The translations under genes were made by a program, and so were the position numbers. From Pyrinomonadaceae bacterium (GTDB taxonomy: Bacteria > Acidobacteriota > Blastocatellia > Pyrinomonadales > Pyrinomonadaceae), in contig JACMJZ010000025.1 in the NCBI GenBank assembly GCA_014380365.1, positions 372,001 through 436,000 of the forward strand: 64,000 bases of DNA, in the 5' to 3' direction. Shown piece by piece: positions 34,488-43,359 of the stretch (positions are counted from its first letter, which is position 1; every line of letters starts with the position of its first letter). The notes below the pieces were generated by a model, which worked only from the letters and a program-made list of their open reading frames with translations, was not told the origin of the DNA and did no database searches.

Positions 34488-35671
34488 AAGTTGATCGAAT
34501 GACTAAGCGAGGGTTACAGAAGTTTGCGTTGATCCTGGGGCTGGCATTTGCGCTGGTCGGCGGTGCTGCGTTTGCGTTTTCGAGGAGCATGTTAGCTCAG
34601 ACGCCGTCTGAGTCCGAGGTACAGGAAAAAACGAGAACGCGAAAAGTCTCCGAGCTGCCCTCACCGTCTCCATCGCCGACGAAGGAAGATGTGCCGATGG
34701 AGTCTGACGAGGTGGTACGCGTTGAGACGAACCTCACGAACATCTTCTTCACTGCGGCAGATCGCAACAAACGCTTCATCAGCGATCTTAAGAAAGAAAA
34801 CATTCGCGTGTTGGAAGATGGTCAACCTCAGGAAATTTTCACCTTTCAACAAAATATCGATCTCCCGCTTTCAGTTGCGATTCTTTTGGACACGAGCATC
34901 TCCGAACAGCGGACGCTGCCCGACGAGAAAGCTGCAGCCCAATCTTTTCTCGAGGCTGTAATGCGTCCGCAAAAGGACGAGGCCGCAGTTCTTTCGTTTA
35001 CCGGCGACGTCACGCTGGAGCAGGGATTTACCGGGAATATGGATCGTCTGCGGCGAGCGATTGATCATGTGGAGTTTGTCGCGCCTTCAGGCTACGTCGG
35101 CGGCAACGTTGTGGTTCAATCGGGCAGCACTCAGCCAACCCCTCCCATCTCTGACGTAAATCGAGATTTGGCCGGCTCAACGGCTATCTGGGATGCCGTT
35201 TGGGTATGTGCTAACGACCTGATGGCCGACTCCGCTGACAATACTCGCCGGGCAATGATCCTTCTAACTGACGGCATGGACACCTCCAGCCGACTAAAGA
35301 TGCACGAGGCAATTGAACGGGCGCAGAAGGCAGAGGTGCTCATTTACGCGATCGGAATCGGCGACAGCTATGAAGGCGGCGTCGAAATGGGTGCGCTCCG
35401 AAAAGTTGCCGAACTCACCGGCGGCAGAGCCTACTTCCCTCAAAGCGAAACGGAACTCCGTAGCGCCTTCGCTCAGATTCAGCGCGATCTGCGTGAACAG
35501 TATCTCCTGGCTTATTCTCCCTCAAACAAGGCGCGCGATGGTTCCTACCGTAAGATTCAAATCGAGGTGGTGGATCCAGAACTGCGAAAGCAAAACCTCA
35601 AACTCACCTACAGGCCAGGTTACTTCGCCCGGACCGCTGATCGAGGAACGCCCCCCAGGAAACGACCCTGA
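34484..35671 (+). CDS. Second VWA-domain protein, acidobacterial VWFA-related type
   Basis: 395 residues, paralogue of the gene before it, with the same order: signal segment (about 10-35), Pro/Ser-rich linker, NLTNIFFTAADRNKRFISDL, MIDAS stretch AILLDTSISEQRTL, and the ending LREQYLLAYSPSNKARDGSY. The GTG start overlaps the previous stop (GTGA); an ATG at 34499 is also possible. The two products are probably made together and may form a complex; function unknown. Confidence 0.87.
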   Translation: MKVDRMTKRGLQKFALILGLAFALVGGAAFAFSRSMLAQTPSESEVQEKTRTRKVSELPSPSPSPTKEDVPMESDEVVRVETNLTNIFFTAADRNKRFISDLKKENIRVLEDGQPQEIFTFQQNIDLPLSVAILLDTSISEQRTLPDEKAAAQSFLEAVMRPQKDEAAVLSFTGDVTLEQGFTGNMDRLRRAIDHVEFVAPSGYVGGNVVVQSGSTQPTPPISDVNRDLAGSTAIWDAVWVCANDLMADSADNTRRAMILLTDGMDTSSRLKMHEAIERAQKAEVLIYAIGIGDSYEGGVEMGALRKVAELTGGRAYFPQSETELRSAFAQIQRDLREQYLLAYSPSNKARDGSYRKIQIEVVDPELRKQNLKLTYRPGYFARTADRGTPPRKRP

Positions 35672-35905
35672 AGCGTCCAACGTCGCTTGAAAACCACGAA
35701 ACCGCTGGTGTTTTTCGCTATTCTTACCGAATGACATCTTTGGCCAACTTTGTTATACTCTTCGGGCGGTAAGGAGTCAGGCCGCCTTCCCTGAACCAGC
35801 TCTCACGGAATATCCGCTCAATTAAGTTCTTTTCTTGCTTTTCCGGCACCGGTCCGTCAACGATGAAGCCTCTGACGGGCAGCCCAAACGCCCCCCGGAT
35901 AATCA

Positions 35906-38900
35906 ATGATTCAATCTCCGTCAGAAAAGTGTCGAGTACTGATCGTTGACGACGACCAGAAGGTATGCGCATTCCTGGTGGAACTTCTCCAGCAGGAAGG
36001 TTATGAAGTCGCGTCCGCGAGCGACGGCGGCAGCGCGCTTGAGATAGTTAATTCGTTTGAGCCGGATCTTGTGATCAGCGATGTGGTTATGCCCGTCCTC
36101 AACGGGATTGAGCTTTGCCGGCAGATCAAGAAAGACCCGCAGACGTCCAGCATACCGGTGCTGCTAATGAGCGGCCATCGCAATGAGTCGGAAGATAGTA
36201 TGGAAGGTCTAACCGCCGGAGCTGACGACTACCTCGGTATTCCGTTTCGTCATGAGGAATTGTTGGTAAAGGTGGCAAGACTCGCGGAACGAAGTCGTGT
36301 GGAAAAGCACTATCGAGAGCTTGTCGAACAAGCGGCCGACATTATTTATACGCGCGACCTCGATGGTTACATGACCAGCATCAATAGTGCCGGCGCGCGT
36401 TTCTTCGGCAAATCGGTGGACGAGATTCTGGGCAGTCACCTCAGCAGTTTGATCGGCGCTGACGCGGCTGCGCGAGACATAGAAGCAACGAAAAAAGCCG
36501 CCACTGACTCACCGTTGCGATCAATCTACTACATCCAGGATACGAACGGCGCCGGACGTTACCTGGACGGCGTAATCACAATCGAGCGAGATCGCCAAAA
36601 TAGAGCCACCGGAATTCGTGGCGTCGCGCGCGACATTACGGAACAGAAGCTAGCCGAGGAAGCCCTCAGGGAAAGTGAGCAGAGGTATCGCCAGCTGGTG
36701 GAAGTTTCGCCGGAAGCGATAGTGGTCCAAAGTGAAGGCAGACTTGTTTATGTTAACCCTGCGGCTATGAAACTCTGGGGCGCGTCGAGTGTTCAGGAAC
36801 TGGTGGGCAAGCCTGTGATTGACCTCGTTCATCCCGACTATCGAGAGCTTGTTAAGAACAGGATTCGGGGGATTGAAGAGCAGGGAATTCCGGCCTCACT
36901 AAGCTTACAGAGGCATATCAGACTCGACGGTGAGATTATCGATGTTGAAGTCACCGGGATGCCATTTAGTTTTCGAGGCGAGCCTGCTGTTCAGGCGGTA
37001 ATCCGTGACGTTACTGAACGCATACGCGCCCGCGAAGTTCTCAAACAGACAGAAGCCCGATTGCGGACCGTAGTAGGTAGCGCCTCGCTGGTGCTGTTTG
37101 CTCTCGATCAGGATGGCGTCTTCACATTGTTGGAGGGCGAAGGGTTAGCGACACTGGGTTTGAAACCGGATGAAGTTATCGGTCGACCAGTTTCCGAGGT
37201 CTATCACGACAACCCTGTCATTGTTGAGAATATAAGTCGGGCACTTGCCGGCGAAACGTTCTCGCGAGCAGTCGACATCGGAGACTTAACATTTCAAACT
37301 CGCTACACGCCGCTTATCGATGAGGAAGACAGTATAGTTGGCGTGATCGGCGTGGCAGTAGACATAACTGATGGACGGAAAGCGCAGCAAGCGTTACAGA
37401 ATAACGAACAGCGCTATCGTGAACTTTTCGAGAACGCTAACGACATTATTTACACGCACGACCTCGCCGGAAACATCACCTCGCTTAATCGAAGCGGCGA
37501 GACCCTGACAGGCTATAGCCGCGAGGAAGCGGCGCGTATGAATATTGCGGACGTGCTCGCGCCCGAGTACCTACCTGTCGCTCGGCAGATGATGGCTCGA
37601 AAGGCCGATGAACAAACGCCGACGGTCTACGAACTTGAAATCGTGACCAAGACTGATCGGCGAGTTCGGCTCGAAGTAAGCACGCGCCTTATTCTTCAGG
37701 ACGGAAGAGCGGTTGGGGTTCAGGGCGTGGGTCGCGATCTAACCGAGCGCAAGCATTCGGAGGAAGCACTTGCGTACCAGTCTCAACGCGAGGCAATGAC
37801 GCATCGCATCTCACAGGCGATTCGATGCTCGCTGGATAGTTCGGAAGTTTTCACGACCGCCGTGCGTGAGTTGGGCTCCTACTTAAACGCCGATCGTTGT
37901 TCTCTATTCGTAAAGGATGAAAAGGGAAACCGTGCGAGAAACGTGGCTGAGTATCATGCCGAAGGGATTCTCCCCGCCGCCACAGATTTTGCGCTTGCTG
38001 ATCTAAGGGCGCTAATCGACTCACTCGACGCTAATGGCGTTCTCTGTTTCGACGACGCTGCTCACGACGTGAGAATCGCGGAAGTCTATCAGCGCATCCT
38101 GGCAAAGGCAGATGTGCAATCGATCATGTATGTGGCAATCAGGGTAGGTGATGAAGTGACCGCAGCCTTCGCGCTTTCCACCACTCAGGAGCTACGCCAT
38201 TGGAGCGATTCGGATATCGCGCTCGCAAAAGGAGTCGCCGATCAGACAGGCATTGCCATTCGCCAGGCGGAGCTCTACCAGAAGGCCGAAGCCACCTCGA
38301 AACGCGAGGTGTTGGTTAACAGCGTGACGACGGCGATTCGTGCTTCGCTTAGTCTGCCAGAGGTTTTGAGCACAGCTACACGCCAACTCGGCCTGGCGCT
38401 CGAGGCTTCCCGAGTCCACGTACATCTCTATGACGCTGAAAACCCCATTTCAAAGGTGGCGCATGACTATGTTGCGTCCGGCTGCACCAGCATCGAATCG
38501 CTTCACGTTAGCTACGAAGACCCAATTGGTCGCCATCTGCTGCGGATGGCCAAGCCGCTCGTCATCGACGACTCGCTGAATTTCGCCGAGGAGCCCGCTG
38601 ACTTTAGTGCTGCAGTGCGAGAGTTCGCGGACAAGGTCAATCTTCGTTCTCAGATTGATTACCCGCTGATCGTCAAGGGCCTTTTCCGCGGGGTTCTGTG
38701 CATTCACCAAACAGACCGTCAGCGTAGTTGGACTGAAGGTGAATTGGCTTTAGTGCATAGCGTCGCCGAGTGTCTGGCAATCGGCATGGCGCAAGCCGAA
38801 CTTTTTCAAATGGTAGCCAAGGGTAAATCGGAATGGGAAACGACTTTCGATTCAATGTCTGACGGGATATTTATTTTCGATCGCGCGGGACTCCTCAAAC

Positions 38901-40672
38901 GCGTGAATACGGCCGGCGCCGCCATGGAAGCTTCAAACCCACGTGCCCTGCTGGGTAAGAAATGTTGCGATGTGCTGCTGACGAGTTCGCAAGCCTCCAC
39001 TTGCGTCGTGGAAAAGGCGATTGAAGAAGGCCGAAGCGTCACCATCGAAGTAATACCTGATCAACTTAACCGTCCTATTCTGGTTTCGATTGAGCCGGTT
39101 ATGGATAAGGGCGGAGCAGTTACCGCCGCAGTTTGCACCGCCCGGGATCTTTCGGAACTTCGCAATGTCCAGGCGGTCGCCCGAGAGCATCAGTCTCTGC
39201 TCACCAATATTCTTGAGAGCGCTCGTGAGTCGATCTATGCCGTAGACATGGATGGTTGCTTCAAGTGGTGCAACAACGCCACGCTGATGGCCCTTGGCCT
39301 CAAGCGGGAAGAGTTTATTGGCCGTTATCTTCCCGACTTCGTGCACGAGTCGGATCGCGAGACAGTGGCAGGCAAACTCGGACTAGCACTATTAGGGGAA
39401 GCGCAAACTTATGAAATGCGGTTTCTCGCCGACAATGGCAGTCTCCGCTACGCGCGCGTGGATAATTCACCTCTGGTAGTTGAAGGACGAATTACCGGTG
39501 TGCTGGGGATAGCGCGCGATATCACCGAGCAGAAAGAGGAACGCGAACGTGCTGCCCGAGCCGATAAACTTCGGGCCCTGGGCCAGCTGGCTTCGGGTGT
39601 TGCTCACGACTTTAATAACTCACTGGCGGCCATTCTGGGACGCTCACAACTAATTCGCCGGCAAACGCAGGACGAAGCAGTCGTGCGCAACCTGGAGATC
39701 ATTCAAACAGCCGCTGAAGATGCCGCCGCCACGGTGCGCCGGATTCAGACGTTTGCTCGCAAGTCGCCAGCGAAAGAATTCGATATCCTCGACGTCGCGG
39801 GGTTGTTGAACGACGCCGTTGAGATCACCCGTACTCGTTGGCAAAACGAAGCCCGGCTGCGAGGTCTCGATTACGATGTTGCGTTGGAGGCGGAAGGCGG
39901 ACTGCAAACCATGGGCAGCGCCTCTGAATTGCGCGAAGTGTTCGTCAATCTGATCGTAAACGCGGTAGACGCTATGCCGAAAGGCGGTCGACTCCAGATC
40001 TCCTGCGCACGCGCTGGCGCTCGGTTGCGTTTGCAATTTTCTGATAACGGCACGGGCATGCCGGAAGACGTCAGACAAAAGATTTTCGATCCCTTCTTTT
40101 CTACGAAAGGGACACAGGGCACAGGCCTCGGTCTTTCAGTCAGCCACAGCATCATTGAGCGTCATGAAGGGTCAATCCGGGTGGCTTCAGAAGTCGGTGG
40201 GGGGACTGTCTTCACCATTGATCTGCCGGCTGCCGAGGCCGCGCCAGAAATTGTTGCCGTGCCGGTTGACGACGTGGAGGTGCCCTCGCTCTCGATCCTG
40301 GTCGTTGATGACGAGCCGGCGGTGAGAGAGACGCTGGCCGAGATGCTTGAAATGATGGGCCACCGCGTGATGCTTGCCGACGGCGGGCAGAATGCTCTGC
40401 AAGCCCTGGCGACAAATGAGTGTGACCTGGTGTTTACGGACCTGGCGATGCCGGAGATGGATGGTTGGGAAACCAGCCGTGAGATCCGCAAGCGTTGGCC
40501 TGCCATGAGTGTTGTGCTGGTTACCGGTTATGGAACAGGAACGCGGCCACCGTCTGGAGAAGACGGACTCGTTAACGGCGTCATTGGGAAGCCGTTTGAC
40601 TTTAATCAGATAAGCCAAACAATCACCAGTGTCATAGCCAACGAGCCCGCATTGGAAAACGCTGCGGCATAG
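35906..40672 (+). CDS. Hybrid sensor kinase with two receiver, six PAS and two GAF domains
   Basis: 1588 residues, no membrane segment. Order: receiver 1 (about 10-125, phospho-acceptor Asp59), PAS x4 (about 130-625), GAF x2 (about 628-970), PAS x2 (about 975-1215), HisKA with His1234 in ASGVAHDFNNSL, GHKL ATPase (FVNLIVNAVDAM, DNGTGMP, GTGLGLS), receiver 2 (about 1460-1580, Asp1512, Lys1562). Receiver 1 has Ile112 where receivers carry the conserved Lys (LGIPF for xxKPF), so its switch is probably altered. It is probably a phosphorelay node; no partner regulator is adjacent. Confidence 0.9.
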   Translation: MIQSPSEKCRVLIVDDDQKVCAFLVELLQQEGYEVASASDGGSALEIVNSFEPDLVISDVVMPVLNGIELCRQIKKDPQTSSIPVLLMSGHRNESEDSMEGLTAGADDYLGIPFRHEELLVKVARLAERSRVEKHYRELVEQAADIIYTRDLDGYMTSINSAGARFFGKSVDEILGSHLSSLIGADAAARDIEATKKAATDSPLRSIYYIQDTNGAGRYLDGVITIERDRQNRATGIRGVARDITEQKLAEEALRESEQRYRQLVEVSPEAIVVQSEGRLVYVNPAAMKLWGASSVQELVGKPVIDLVHPDYRELVKNRIRGIEEQGIPASLSLQRHIRLDGEIIDVEVTGMPFSFRGEPAVQAVIRDVTERIRAREVLKQTEARLRTVVGSASLVLFALDQDGVFTLLEGEGLATLGLKPDEVIGRPVSEVYHDNPVIVENISRALAGETFSRAVDIGDLTFQTRYTPLIDEEDSIVGVIGVAVDITDGRKAQQALQNNEQRYRELFENANDIIYTHDLAGNITSLNRSGETLTGYSREEAARMNIADVLAPEYLPVARQMMARKADEQTPTVYELEIVTKTDRRVRLEVSTRLILQDGRAVGVQGVGRDLTERKHSEEALAYQSQREAMTHRISQAIRCSLDSSEVFTTAVRELGSYLNADRCSLFVKDEKGNRARNVAEYHAEGILPAATDFALADLRALIDSLDANGVLCFDDAAHDVRIAEVYQRILAKADVQSIMYVAIRVGDEVTAAFALSTTQELRHWSDSDIALAKGVADQTGIAIRQAELYQKAEATSKREVLVNSVTTAIRASLSLPEVLSTATRQLGLALEASRVHVHLYDAENPISKVAHDYVASGCTSIESLHVSYEDPIGRHLLRMAKPLVIDDSLNFAEEPADFSAAVREFADKVNLRSQIDYPLIVKGLFRGVLCIHQTDRQRSWTEGELALVHSVAECLAIGMAQAELFQMVAKGKSEWETTFDSMSDGIFIFDRAGLLKRVNTAGAAMEASNPRALLGKKCCDVLLTSSQASTCVVEKAIEEGRSVTIEVIPDQLNRPILVSIEPVMDKGGAVTAAVCTARDLSELRNVQAVAREHQSLLTNILESARESIYAVDMDGCFKWCNNATLMALGLKREEFIGRYLPDFVHESDRETVAGKLGLALLGEAQTYEMRFLADNGSLRYARVDNSPLVVEGRITGVLGIARDITEQKEERERAARADKLRALGQLASGVAHDFNNSLAAILGRSQLIRRQTQDEAVVRNLEIIQTAAEDAAATVRRIQTFARKSPAKEFDILDVAGLLNDAVEITRTRWQNEARLRGLDYDVALEAEGGLQTMGSASELREVFVNLIVNAVDAMPKGGRLQISCARAGARLRLQFSDNGTGMPEDVRQKIFDPFFSTKGTQGTGLGLSVSHSIIERHEGSIRVASEVGGGTVFTIDLPAAEAAPEIVAVPVDDVEVPSLSILVVDDEPAVRETLAEMLEMMGHRVMLADGGQNALQALATNECDLVFTDLAMPEMDGWETSREIRKRWPAMSVVLVTGYGTGTRPPSGEDGLVNGVIGKPFDFNQISQTITSVIANEPALENAAA

Positions 40673-40703
40673 ATCTTTATAAGTGAGGCGCGCGCCTTCC
40701 GGT

Positions 40704-41837
40704 TTAGTTGTAATTCATGATTCCCGCGCTTGCAGTGAACCCCACGCCGAAGCCAACGACCATTGCGGGACCTTTCCACTCATTCTTCTCAGCCAGCATG
40801 AAGCCGGTGGAAGCGCTGGAGAGGTTGCCGTAGTTTTTTAGCACCTCGTAAGAGCCATGCACCTTCGCTGAATCCTTTTCGAGATCCAACTGGGAACAAA
40901 CACCGTCGAGAATTTTCTTGCTACCTGTGTGAATCAGGCAGTTGTCTACCTGGCTCAGGGTGTGAACCGGCGAGTCGGGATGCTCCAACACGCTCTTCAC
41001 AGTTGAAACTGCATAGTGTGCGCCGCGGGCCGGCACAGCCGGACGCATGAAATACTGTGGCCTTCCTTTCAGGAAAGGATGGGAACTCTTGCTGTTCATT
41101 GTGAGAAGATTGACGTCTTCCGTCTCTTCGTTAGTCAAGTGGGAGATTGGTCCGAAGCTGGGTTTTCCTTCTTCAGTACCAACAAGCAAGGCTACCGCTC
41201 CGTCACCAAAAAGCATGGATTGAATGACGAAGGTGGTATCCAACCTTTTTTGTTCAAACTGGGCATCATCTACTTTCTGCTCCTTTCGCATCCGTAAGAT
41301 TTCTCGATAGCCGTTGTATTCGTCTCTTAGCAGTGGGGCGACGTAGGGAGTGTGTGCTTCGGCCATCAGCACCATCGCCATCTTTCCAGGATTCGCGGCC
41401 AGATACCACTGCGCAACTTCAATTGATTTTAATAATACTGAGCAACCCTGAGATTGCATGCTGACGGTTCGAATTGATCTGGAAAGAAGTCCGTGAGTCT
41501 TTCCGATAACTTCCGAAGCCAGGCAGGGAAGCATCTGGTCAGGTGTGTTGGTGGCGGCAATCAGGAGTCCTATTTGGGTAGGATCTCCCTGCCACTGCTC
41601 GATGCATCGCTTGGTAGCGCCAACGCCCAGCTCGGTTGTAGAGCTGGTTGCATGCATGGGCTTGCCGGCCAGAAAGTCGGGGTAGTTGTCCATCACTGAG
41701 TATCGCTGTTCGACGCCCAAAGAGTTAATTGTGTTGATAAGCTCGGGAGTGAGCTTATGCATGAGGGCGGCGGCGAGGTCGGTAGTTTGAAAAGCGTGTT
41801 TTGGAGTTGAGGTGGCTGCAGAAAGTAGGTTCATCAT
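40704..41837 (-). CDS. Type III polyketide synthase / KAS III-like thiolase-fold enzyme
   Basis: 377 residues. The thiolase-fold condensing triad is visible: Cys132 in SMQSQGCSVLLKS, His in CLIHTGSKKILDGV, and Asn in NYGNLSSASTGFML. The TGSKKIL and GNLSSAS forms are closer to chalcone/stilbene synthases and their alkylpyrone-forming relatives than to FabH. It would extend an acyl-CoA with malonyl units. No acyl carrier, cyclase or methyltransferase gene is near, so the product cannot be predicted. It ends next to the hybrid kinase and faces it convergently. Confidence 0.82.
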   Translation of the reverse strand: MMNLLSAATSTPKHAFQTTDLAAALMHKLTPELINTINSLGVEQRYSVMDNYPDFLAGKPMHATSSTTELGVGATKRCIEQWQGDPTQIGLLIAATNTPDQMLPCLASEVIGKTHGLLSRSIRTVSMQSQGCSVLLKSIEVAQWYLAANPGKMAMVLMAEAHTPYVAPLLRDEYNGYREILRMRKEQKVDDAQFEQKRLDTTFVIQSMLFGDGAVALLVGTEEGKPSFGPISHLTNEETEDVNLLTMNSKSSHPFLKGRPQYFMRPAVPARGAHYAVSTVKSVLEHPDSPVHTLSQVDNCLIHTGSKKILDGVCSQLDLEKDSAKVHGSYEVLKNYGNLSSASTGFMLAEKNEWKGPAMVVGFGVGFTASAGIMNYN

Positions 41838-42135
41838 GATCTTTGATCTTTCCCCTCTTGGGCGTTGGTTATGTCCGCTTTGATGGTCTGCGGTAGAAAA
41901 GCTGGATTATTCACCTTAGTCCTTATCAATGCACGTGCCACGCGGGCGAAATGCCCCAACTTGGCTCTAAACGGAGAAATAATAAGACTTAGCAGGATAC
42001 TGACGCGTGGGAGGAAAAGCGCGGGAATGGATACCGCGTATGCAGGAATTTTTGCAAAATTCTCGGTAACAGTTTTTGCTGGCTAATCCTTCGATAGTGT
42101 CTTGGTAATCAGGTATACAACTGTGTAGCAGGTAG

Positions 42136-42201
42136 CCAGAGGTCAAGCTTTGCCTAATAAGTCTCGTTTGCCCAAGAAGTCGTGAGGCTGCCCAAGAAGT
42201 G
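42136..42201. repeat. Left end: terminal inverted repeat and three motif copies
   Basis: The 28-base end sequence (42136-42163) ends in the first motif copy TTGCCTAATAAGTC (42150-42163). TTGCCCAAGAAGTC (42168-42181) and CTGCCCAAGAAGTG (42188-42201) follow in the same orientation, spaced 18 and 20 bases start to start. The spacing and repetition resemble recombinase-binding arrays at transposon ends. Confidence 0.8.
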
Positions 42202-42252
42202 GATCAGGCTAGTTCACAAGGGGAGTGGGGTAAAGGTGTGGTGTTAGGTCAA

Positions 42253-42288
42253 TAAGACAAAAGCGGCGACGTGAATCACGTTGCCGCT
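42253..42288 (-). terminator. Intrinsic terminator, minus strand
   Basis: A 12-bp stem (42277-42288 with 42262-42273, one G-T pair) and three-base loop, followed on the minus strand by TTTTGTCTTATT. It would end a transcript running toward the left edge of the island. Confidence 0.75.
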
Positions 42289-42362
42289 CCCTAAGGTTAC
42301 CAACTTGGATGCAAAAGCGAGGGCGGCGGTCATTGTCCTCACCCCAGCAACCGCCACCCTCT
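42255..42362 (-). ncRNA. Candidate small RNA with exposed 19-nt loop
   Basis: Read on the minus strand, GGGTGGCGGT pairs over ten bases with ACCGCCGCCC around a 19-base loop (TGCTGGGGTGAGGACAATG), and an intrinsic terminator follows about 40 bases later. The loop plus two flanking bases on each side is the 23-base sequence repeated at 46689-46711. No promoter is obvious upstream. An open frame runs through here on the minus strand, but it crosses the terminator stem and has no start signal, so an RNA is favoured. Confidence 0.4.
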
Positions 42363-42484
42363 AAGGGAGCGCAGGCGTTTGGCAACGCTACCCTGCCGTT
42401 GCCATCGGGAGCCGCGCTCACCTATGTTAAGATCGAAACGAACTATGAATTATCTGCGAGGTAAAACTGGTTAATGCCGCCCGT

Positions 42485-42596
42485 CCTGATGCGAGGCATC
42501 AGGGTGACTCGAACGGCAACGCGCATTCTAAGGGCAATTGCCCACAGGCACAAGGGAGCAGCCTCCATCCCATCAGGAGGCATAGACTGATGGGAT
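42485..42596 (+). promoter_or_regulatory. Hairpin-rich leader and start-codon hairpin of the Xre gene
   Basis: Three perfect palindromes precede the gene: CCTGATGC/GCATCAGG (42485-42503), GGGCAATTGCCC (42532-42543), and ATCCCATCA/TGATGGGAT (42567-42575 with 42588-42596). In the last one the ATG at 42590 lies in the stem and AGGAGG (42575-42580) opens the 12-base loop. Folding would hide the start codon, a plausible translational control. Confidence 0.55.
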
Positions 42597-42838
42597 CGTC
42601 GCCGCGTCCGAAGCCCAAATACTTGGGCAAGAAGTTGCGCGTAATTCGTCTGGACAGGTTAGGTCTGTCTCAGACGGAGATGAGCAAGGCGTTGGGGTTG
42701 AAAGTTGATTACTCGGCAGTCTCGCAATACGAGCTGGGCACACGCGAACCACCTTTGCTTGTCCTGCTCAAATATGCGCGGTTGTCTGGCGTGTCGATGG
42801 AGACGTTGGTTGACGATAAGATGAGGCTGTCGGATTAA
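42590..42838 (+). CDS. Small Xre-family HTH regulator
   Basis: 82 residues with a helix-turn-helix of the Xre/Cro type: LGLSQTEMSKALGLKVDYSA followed by VSQYELGTREPPLLVLLKYA and the closing GVSMETLVDDK. It probably controls genes of the island. Ribosome-binding site AGGAGG nine bases upstream. The next gene begins one base after its stop, so they form a two-gene unit. Confidence 0.88.
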   Translation: MGSSPRPKPKYLGKKLRVIRLDRLGLSQTEMSKALGLKVDYSAVSQYELGTREPPLLVLLKYARLSGVSMETLVDDKMRLSD

Positions 42839-42839
42839 G

Positions 42840-43154
42840 ATGTGTGTTCACACAATCAGTGTGCCTTACAACGATCTCGATGACGGTATCCGAGACGCCG
42901 TTCGCGTCTTGGCTGAGGGTGGTATCGAAACCTTTGAGTCCTGTCAGGGTGGGGAAGGCCACGCATACCCTGAGCCTACGATCCGCTTCCACGGGGAACG
43001 CGAGGCGGGCTGGCGCGCCTTAGCAGTGGCACAGGCTGTCAGACTTCGAGTTTTGGAATTGCGACGGGTATGGCCGATATTAGATGGTGAGCCTACTGGC
43101 CCGTGGTGGGAACTAACTCTCCGCAAGCCCCCGGGCCAACAGGTTAATGGTTAG
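42840..43154 (+). CDS. Phage-type conserved hypothetical protein
   Basis: 104 residues. The blocks GGIETFESCQGGEGHAYPEP, TIRFHGEREAGWRAL and LRRVWPILDGEPTGPWWELT recur in short proteins of phages and islands that I have seen, but no function is known to me. Compact, no membrane segment. It starts directly after the Xre gene and overlaps the oppositely oriented 52-residue gene by four bases at its end. Confidence 0.75.
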   Translation: MCVHTISVPYNDLDDGIRDAVRVLAEGGIETFESCQGGEGHAYPEPTIRFHGEREAGWRALAVAQAVRLRVLELRRVWPILDGEPTGPWWELTLRKPPGQQVNG

Positions 43155-43309
43155 CCTAGTTTAGCGCACTCCGCACAAAGCGGCCTACCGCCTGTGCCTT
43201 CAACACGGTTTTCAGTCTCGATGTTGTTTCCGGTGTTGCAATCCGTGTCGTTGTGGTAGACACGAGGGTCATTCGGAAGCTTGGAATGCCAAGCACTTAC
43301 CTTAGACAT
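43151..43309 (-). CDS. 52-residue Cys/His protein, putative zinc-binding
   Basis: A short gene too small for usual length cut-offs. Translation from ATG 43309 gives MSKVSAWHSKLPNDPRVYHN, then DTDCNTGNNIETENR, then GTGGRPLCAECAKLG. His19, Cys24, Cys45 and Cys48 could bind one zinc ion. The YHND..C..G..I..ENR..GTGGRPLC..C pattern recurs in small proteins elsewhere, to my memory, without known function. An AAGGTAAGG ribosome-binding stretch precedes the ATG. Its stop overlaps the convergent gene by four bases. Confidence 0.75.
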   Translation of the reverse strand: MSKVSAWHSKLPNDPRVYHNDTDCNTGNNIETENRVEGTGGRPLCAECAKLG

Positions 43310-43359
43310 TTTTTTACCTTACCTTCTGGAAAACAGGTGTTTACGGTGAAGCGAGAGGC

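Noticed and set aside
35724-35972. Minus-strand open frame of 82 codons before the hybrid kinase
   Set aside because: Looks somewhat protein-like (GLPVRGFIVDGPVPEKQEKN) but overlaps the kinase N-terminus, and no family or start signal supports it.
41865-42086. 73-codon plus-strand frame left of the island
   Set aside because: No ribosome-binding site, no family and a cysteine/arginine-rich random look; the 41838-42135 gap is treated as noncoding.
42209-42421. Minus-strand frame of 70 codons containing CWGEDND, also seen in a frame near 46.7 kb
   Set aside because: The shared peptide is explained by the 23-base DNA repeat; the frame runs through a terminator stem and has no ribosome-binding site.
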